Assembly: GCA_964547015.1 (NCBI GenBank)
Contig: CAZJKT010000019.1
Location: forward strand, 1-17,008
Origin: JAFGCN01 sp964547015
GTDB lineage: Archaea > Aenigmatarchaeota > Aenigmatarchaeia > QMZS01
DNA length: 17,008 nucleotides
Reading direction: 5' to 3'
Shown here: piece after piece, positions 13,027 through 17,008 of the stretch
Position numbering within the stretch: the first letter of the stretch is position 1
Layout: each line of letters starts with the position of its first letter
Notes under the pieces: model-generated
Database searches by the model: none
What the model saw: only the letters and a program-made list of their open reading frames with translations
Told to the model about the DNA's origin: nothing
Made by a program: the position numbers and the translations under genes

Positions 13027-13061
13027 TCCCATCGGTGGCTCACTCTTCTATAAAGTTAAAG

Positions 13062-15017
13062 TTAGAACTTTATCTGGCCCGCAATTTTCCAATTATTCTC
13101 ATCATAGGCCGCAATTCCGCCCGGGCCAATAATATATAGATAATCATCCAGATATAGGGCGCGGCTCGCGGATACTCCGGAAATTACCTGCTCAAGCCAT
13201 ATCTCCTCGCCGCTGTATGAAAAAATATAGCCTGCCATATTTCCGGGAAGGAAAAATATTTCGTGTCGGGGGTCTATTAAAAATGCCCTGTGGTTATCCA
13301 AGACACCTGACCAGTATTCATCAAGCATATACTTGGAGGTTTCCTTCGGGTTTTTCGGGTCGGATACATCAAAAAGAGAAAGCTTAACTTTTGAGTCTTC
13401 CTTACCTATCCCAAGCACCAGATTATCCCCTATAGGGTGCAGATATGAAGAATAGCCCGGAATCTTTAACTCTCCCTCTATTTTAGGGCTTTTTGGGTCT
13501 GAGAGGTCCATTACAAAGAAAGGGTCAATCTCCCTGAAAGTCACAATATAGCCGCGGTCTCCAAGGAACCGCACAGAATAGATTCTTTCCTCAAGCCCAA
13601 AATCCATAATCTTTCCATATATATTCAGGCCTGAATCAAGGACATACAAGTCATTTGCGCTTTTAGCCCTATCCCCGCTTGTGGATGCCACTCTTAAGTA
13701 TCCTCCATATTCATCAAGCGCAAACTGGTTTAAAAGCCTTCCCGGAACCTCTCCCGATGCAACAACTTCAAGATCCAAATTCAGCTTTACAATGCCTGTT
13801 TTTTCAAGCTCCCTGCCATGCTCTATAAGGTAACTGTCCATCCTATTAGAAAGCTCATTTCTCAACTTTATCTGCTCATCCCTGTTAAGAGAGGACATAT
13901 ATTCCCCAAGGATTACCGAAAACTCGGCTGACTTGGCGCTGTTGCTCAAATCATATCCCATCACCCTTCTCATACGCTCAAGAACATCCTTTGGAAAAAT
14001 ATCCGGGCATTTTTCGGACATAAATCTGTGCATAAATGCAAGGTAATCCCCCTGCAAATTATAGGTTATATACATCGCTTCAGGGGACATATAAAAAACT
14101 GAAGAGCCGTAAGAGCCAAGGAATGATGACTTCTTTTCTATATCTCCGGTTTTAGTGTCAATCCTAAAGCTGTGGTAATAAACACTTGCATCTGACTGCC
14201 GGGACGGGCGGTAAATATCGGTGTAGTCAACATATACAGGCAAGCCGCCCTTAATTATCGGTGCAATAGGGTAGGGCTCATAAAGATTTACCTGATTTCT
14301 TGCAATAATATAGATCTTCTCCCCGTGAAGCCTTGATGAAATTAATGAAGAATCAAGCTCCATATCCCAAATAAGCTCGGGCTCTGCAGGATTGGAAACA
14401 TCATATCCGTAAATCGAGTTCCCTGAGAATATGACTAGGCTGTTGCCTGAAAGAAGCATTTCCCCCTGCTTGTCAATTCCCGATATTTCCCCAATATCTG
14501 CAGGCGGATATGCTTTGATAATTCTTGTCTTCCCCTGCCCCCTATAGATATCCTTTTCATAATACCGGTAATCCCAAAGATTTGCGGCTGAAAAATATAT
14601 CATGTTTCCGTCGGTTTTTAAAATGTCGGGCTCATCTATCCCCAAAACCTGAACATTTGTCTCAGATACTCTTGAAGGCGAATATCCCCCTTCTGAAGAA
14701 GGCATGCTTTGAGGGCTTGCTTTTTCGGAGTCTAAAGCCCCCATGTCCCTCATAATTCCCCCGGGAGCGCTAAGTGTCCCCAGCCCCAAATCATATCCGT
14801 AATAGCTCTCTCCCGACAGTTCTTTTGAAGCGGCAATATAATCCGTAAGCTCCTTTTCTGAAGAGAACCTCACTATTCCAAAGCTCGACTCCTCATCAAG
14901 GATAAGCGGGAGTTCTTCCTGTTTAGGGATAATAGCATCCCCCGCAAAGATAAAATATCCGAAAAGCAGTCCTGCCAAAAACAATGCGCTGCAAAGGAAT
15001 TTCACATTCTGAGCCAT
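13062..15017 (-). CDS. Membrane-anchored secreted beta-propeller protein (PF09826-like)
   Basis: 651 aa. An uncleaved-looking hydrophobic anchor (about residues 6-26) is followed by a linker of about 90 residues, then the diagnostic TNVQVLGIDEPDILKTDG (120-137) that opens the archaeal/bacterial secreted beta-propeller family (COG4880-type). Repeated WD40-like strand patterns ending in Y-Y-S, YVDY, LYVLDSG and LVLGIGKED follow to the C-terminus, consistent with a multi-blade propeller outside the membrane. No catalytic motif is visible; the family's function is unknown, probably binding or surface scaffolding. It converges on tRNA-Thr, with 21 bp between them. A CTATATAG box (15036-15043) lies about 23 bp above its start. 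Confidence 0.85.
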   Translation of the reverse strand: MAQNVKFLCSALFLAGLLFGYFIFAGDAIIPKQEELPLILDEESSFGIVRFSSEKELTDYIAASKELSGESYYGYDLGLGTLSAPGGIMRDMGALDSEKASPQSMPSSEGGYSPSRVSETNVQVLGIDEPDILKTDGNMIYFSAANLWDYRYYEKDIYRGQGKTRIIKAYPPADIGEISGIDKQGEMLLSGNSLVIFSGNSIYGYDVSNPAEPELIWDMELDSSLISSRLHGEKIYIIARNQVNLYEPYPIAPIIKGGLPVYVDYTDIYRPSRQSDASVYYHSFRIDTKTGDIEKKSSFLGSYGSSVFYMSPEAMYITYNLQGDYLAFMHRFMSEKCPDIFPKDVLERMRRVMGYDLSNSAKSAEFSVILGEYMSSLNRDEQIKLRNELSNRMDSYLIEHGRELEKTGIVKLNLDLEVVASGEVPGRLLNQFALDEYGGYLRVASTSGDRAKSANDLYVLDSGLNIYGKIMDFGLEERIYSVRFLGDRGYIVTFREIDPFFVMDLSDPKSPKIEGELKIPGYSSYLHPIGDNLVLGIGKEDSKVKLSLFDVSDPKNPKETSKYMLDEYWSGVLDNHRAFLIDPRHEIFFLPGNMAGYIFSYSGEEIWLEQVISGVSASRALYLDDYLYIIGPGGIAAYDENNWKIAGQIKF

Positions 15018-15035
15018 AATAGGTATTTGATTAAA

Positions 15036-15043
15036 CTATATAG
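15036..15043 (-). promoter_or_regulatory. TATA box of the beta-propeller gene
   Basis: CTATATAG is centred about 23 bp above the ATG at 15017, the spacing seen at the other promoters in the window. Confidence 0.5.
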
Positions 15044-15099
15044 TGGCTTTTAGAATATAATTTGGCGGATTTTTTAGGGCTTTTTTAGGAATATTCAAC

Positions 15100-15161
15100 A
15101 CAGATATAAAAAATAGCAAATACATCCTATATTCAAAAAAAACAACAGGGAAAATAAAAAA
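15100..15161 (-). terminator. Possible oligo-T terminator after the helicase gene
   Basis: Reading the minus strand past the stop at 15163, several runs of 5-8 T occur without a clear stem (A-runs on the plus strand at 15136-15143 and 15155-15161). Archaeal RNA polymerase can terminate on such T-tracts. Confidence 0.35.
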
Positions 15162-15162
15162 A

Positions 15163-16437
15163 TCAGTCGCGGTAAACGGTTCTCTTTCCTACCCGAACTT
15201 CAGGCGGCTTTGGAGGGTCTCTTCTTTTGTAGCCGTCCCTTCTTGTGTCTCTCGGTCCTCCGCGATATCCTCCCTGAGAGCCGCCCATTCGGCTTCCCTG
15301 AGCATCCCTTAGGATAAACCTGACTTTCTCAAGCCTTGGCATCTTAACCTCCCTTATTTTCATATCATGGTCTGAGAGCACATTTCGGAAGTTGTCCATA
15401 TCCCTGCTTGATATCAGGCTTATGACCATACCTTCTTTTCCTGCCCTTGCTGTCCTTCCTGCCCTGTGCACATATTCCTTGCTGTCCTTGCACATGTCGT
15501 AATTGTAGACATGGGTTACATCGTTTATGTCAAGCCCCCTTGCCGCAACATCAGTGCAGACCAATATGGGGGACTTTTCAGAGTGGAATTTCTTCATTAT
15601 CGTATCCCTTTTGCTCTGAGTAAACCCTCCATGGATTGGAAGCGACTCTATTTTCTGGGCTTTGAGGTTGTCGGTGATAAAATCAACAGTCCTTCTTGTG
15701 TTGCAAAAAATCATCACCCTTTCCGCTTTCTCTTCTTTGAGAAGCCTCAAAAGAAGCGAGAACTTCAGGTTGTCCGGGTGGATATCATAGTAGACCTGCT
15801 TTAGCTTCTTTGGGTCAACATAGTTTTTTGCCGCGATTTTTACTGCATGATTCATGTGCTTTTTTGAGAGGTCCTCGATTTCCAATGGAATTGTTGCCGA
15901 GAAAAGAAGGGTCTGCCTGTCTTTCGGGCAGGCTTTTATTATCTTTTCGACATCATCCAAAAACCCCATGTCAAGCATCATATCCGCCTCGTCAAGGACA
16001 AGGGTTTTTAGGTTCCTGAGGTCTATTGTTCCCCGCTCTATATGGTCTATGAGCCTTCCCGGGGTTCCGACAACAATTTCTGCGGACTTAAGGTTTCGTA
16101 TCTGGGGGTCAATTGAAACTCCCCCGTATACTGCCTCGATTTTAAGCTTATTATGCCTTGAATACTCATCTAATGATTTTGCAACCTGCATAGCAAGCTC
16201 TCTTGTAGGCGCAAGGACTAATCCCTGTATGCCTTTGCCCTTATCAGCCTTCTGGATTATCCCTAATCCGAATGCAAGGGTCTTTCCCGACCCCGTAAAG
16301 GAGCCGGCTATAAGGTCTTTCCCTTCAAGAACTAAGGGAATGGCCTTTTCCTGAATCTCTGTAGGAGACTCAAACATTTTTTGTCTGATTTTTTCCACAA
16401 TGGGCTCATTCAGGCCCAGTTTTCTAAATTTTTCCAT
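15163..16437 (-). CDS. DEAD-box ATP-dependent RNA helicase
   Basis: 424 aa from the ATG at 16437. I prefer this to the in-frame ATG at 16476 because MEKFRKLGLNEPI is where the family normally begins. All motifs are present: Q motif (FESPTEIQ, 22-29), I GSFTGSGKT (about 45-53), Ia APTRELA, GG, Ib GTPGRL, II DEAD (149-152), III SAT, IV FCNTR, V TDVAARGLDI and VI HRAGRTARAG. The C-terminal tail of about 45 residues is rich in Gly and Arg (GGSQGGYRGGPRDTRRDG), a common RNA-binding extension. It should unwind short RNA duplexes, for instance in ribosome assembly or cold adaptation. It is a single-gene unit with T-rich upstream sequence and no partner nearby. Confidence 0.95.
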   Translation of the reverse strand: MEKFRKLGLNEPIVEKIRQKMFESPTEIQEKAIPLVLEGKDLIAGSFTGSGKTLAFGLGIIQKADKGKGIQGLVLAPTRELAMQVAKSLDEYSRHNKLKIEAVYGGVSIDPQIRNLKSAEIVVGTPGRLIDHIERGTIDLRNLKTLVLDEADMMLDMGFLDDVEKIIKACPKDRQTLLFSATIPLEIEDLSKKHMNHAVKIAAKNYVDPKKLKQVYYDIHPDNLKFSLLLRLLKEEKAERVMIFCNTRRTVDFITDNLKAQKIESLPIHGGFTQSKRDTIMKKFHSEKSPILVCTDVAARGLDINDVTHVYNYDMCKDSKEYVHRAGRTARAGKEGMVISLISSRDMDNFRNVLSDHDMKIREVKMPRLEKVRFILRDAQGSRMGGSQGGYRGGPRDTRRDGYKRRDPPKPPEVRVGKRTVYRD

Positions 16438-16479
16438 TAAGTTATACCTAAAAAAATCTTTACTAAGGCAGAACAAATG

Positions 16480-16766
16480 GAAATGACCTTAAAATGGTAA
16501 AATGAGGGGAGTTTTCTTAGGTTTTAGGGCGGTTTTTTATATTTTAGAGGGCTTTTCGTCTTTCCCGAAAAGCCTTTGGGGTAAGCGATACTTTACTTTG
16601 GCCAAAACCGGATTTTTCCTAAATCAACTTAGAATGGCTCAATTTCGGCCCTAAGCACACTTTATGTACATTAATGCCTTGGCCTGTTTTAGGCTTATGA
16701 AATGTTCACCGAAAAGGACCGGGCAAAGAGATTCAATTGACGGAGGCTATACGAAGCCGGAGGAAT
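16480..16766. other. Noncoding stretch with a strong hairpin
   Basis: No convincing gene is seen here. The notable element is the perfect 9-bp inverted repeat GGCTTTTCG-tctttcc-CGAAAAGCC (16550-16574). A TTTATGTA box (about 16661-16668) lies upstream of the small plus-strand ORF that follows, and GGAGG occurs at 16742 and at 16759. The hairpin could belong to a leader RNA or small RNA; nothing else identifies it. Confidence 0.4.
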
Positions 16767-16904
16767 ATGGATAGGAAAGCCGGAAAGTGCCGTGTATGCA
16801 AAAAGGAGTATCCCGACCTGATTTACCAGAGATACTCTTGGATGTGCAAAGGCTGCCTTTCAATGATAAGCAAAAACAAAAGGCCTCTATCGGATTTTCT
16901 TTGA
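16767..16904 (+). CDS. 45-aa putative zinc-ribbon mini-protein
   Basis: Found by hand translation. ATG at 16767 follows a GGAGG ribosome-binding site (16759-16763) by 3 nt and reads to TGA at 16904. The product is lysine- and arginine-rich with two CxxC knuckles, CRVC (8-11) and CKGC (27-30), separated by 15 residues, a spacing suited to one tetrahedral zinc site. It lies between the helicase promoter region and a CRISPR array. I recognise no family. Such small ribbons often bind nucleic acid or ribosomal components, but that is inference. The short SD spacing is unusual. Confidence 0.55.
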   Translation: MDRKAGKCRVCKKEYPDLIYQRYSWMCKGCLSMISKNKRPLSDFL

Positions 16905-16912
16905 TTTTGGGA

Positions 16913-17008
16913 TTTTTGATTCTACCTTAGTCAAATTCTAACTATCAAACTCAACTATAACAGCGTATCTTAACGGAAATTTCAATCCTAACTTAGTCAA
17001 ATTCTAAC
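16913..17008 (-). CRISPR. Leader-distal end of a CRISPR array running off the right edge
   Basis: Two copies of a 30-nt repeat at 16913-16942 and 16979-17008 (25/30 identical, the last 17 bases exact) flank a 36-nt spacer (16943-16978): a period of 66. On the minus strand the repeat begins GTTAGAATTTGACTAAG and ends ATTGAAAT, resembling the ATTGAAA-type 8-nt handle common in archaeal repeats. The left copy is degenerate in the handle end, as terminal leader-distal repeats often are, so the array and its leader would continue to the right. Two repeats are a thin basis. Confidence 0.65.

Larger units (their letters stand above)
12752..13040 (+). tRNA. tRNA-Thr (anticodon UGU) with two noncanonical introns
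   Basis: Exons fold to a 72-73 nt tRNA: acceptor GCCACCG/CGGTGGC with T73 (12752-12758, 13033-13039), D-stem GCTC/GAGC (12761-12764, 12852-12855), anticodon arm CCGGT-CTTGTAA-ACCGA (12857-12873, C27-A43 mismatch) with TGT at 12864-12866, and T-stem GTGGG/CCCAT (12879-12883, 13028-13032). The anticodon loop is uninterrupted. Instead one intron of about 80 nt splits the D-arm and one of 137 nt splits the T-loop. No CCA is encoded. Confidence 0.92.

Noticed and set aside
16697..16774. 25-codon ORF (starting MKCSPKRTG) overlapping the mini-protein start
   Set aside because: It has no clear ribosome-binding site or recognisable features and ends within the first codons of the better-supported 45-aa ORF; it may be a leader peptide but cannot be supported.

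Overview
The window looks archaeal, most likely from a DPANN-type or other small-genome uncultured archaeon. The evidence is an archaeal/eukaryotic-type peptide release factor (aRF1), a type IV pilin with a class III signal peptide, tRNA genes with bulge-helix-bulge introns and no encoded CCA, TATA boxes about 23-26 bp upstream of start codons (suggesting leaderless mRNAs), and tightly packed one-strand operons. The lineage cannot be fixed from the sequence alone.

Positions 1-10700 (all minus strand) hold three operons that together look like a UDP-N-acetylglucosamine module. Operon A (2799 down to the left edge) encodes a YvcK/GlmR-family protein, a GlmU-like bifunctional sugar-1-phosphate nucleotidylyltransferase/acetyltransferase, and a HAD hydrolase cut by the window edge. 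Operon B (5856 to 2935) encodes a second YvcK/GlmR paralogue, a HAD-like protein and an SAM methyltransferase. Operon C (10647 to 6068) encodes glucosamine-6-phosphate synthase split into glutaminase and isomerase proteins, with an unknown 85-aa ORF seated exactly between the halves, then a large divergent phosphohexomutase that could fill the GlmM step. A 17-bp palindrome (GTAATAC-N3-GTATTAC, one copy degenerate) is centred 41-42 bp upstream of the first start codon of all three operons, just upstream of each TATA box. The two yvcK paralogues share a 314-bp tract that is 313/314 identical inside otherwise diverged genes, which points to recent gene conversion.

Positions 10780-15020 hold aRF1 with an altered NIKS motif (NVKN), a pilin-like protein, a secreted beta-propeller protein, and two plus-strand tRNA genes. 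tRNA-Arg(UCU) and tRNA-Thr(UGU) each carry two introns, at the anticodon 37/38 site, in the D-arm and in both T-loops. Three of the four introns share a conserved two-hairpin module with compensatory base changes, and the fourth resembles it weakly. This is the most striking signal in the window: a related intron family that has spread between tRNA positions.

Positions 15160-17008 hold a DEAD-box RNA helicase, a noncoding stretch with a strong hairpin, a 45-aa CxxC/CxxC mini-protein missed by length-limited ORF calling, and the degenerate end of a CRISPR array (30-nt repeat, 36-nt spacer) running off the right edge.
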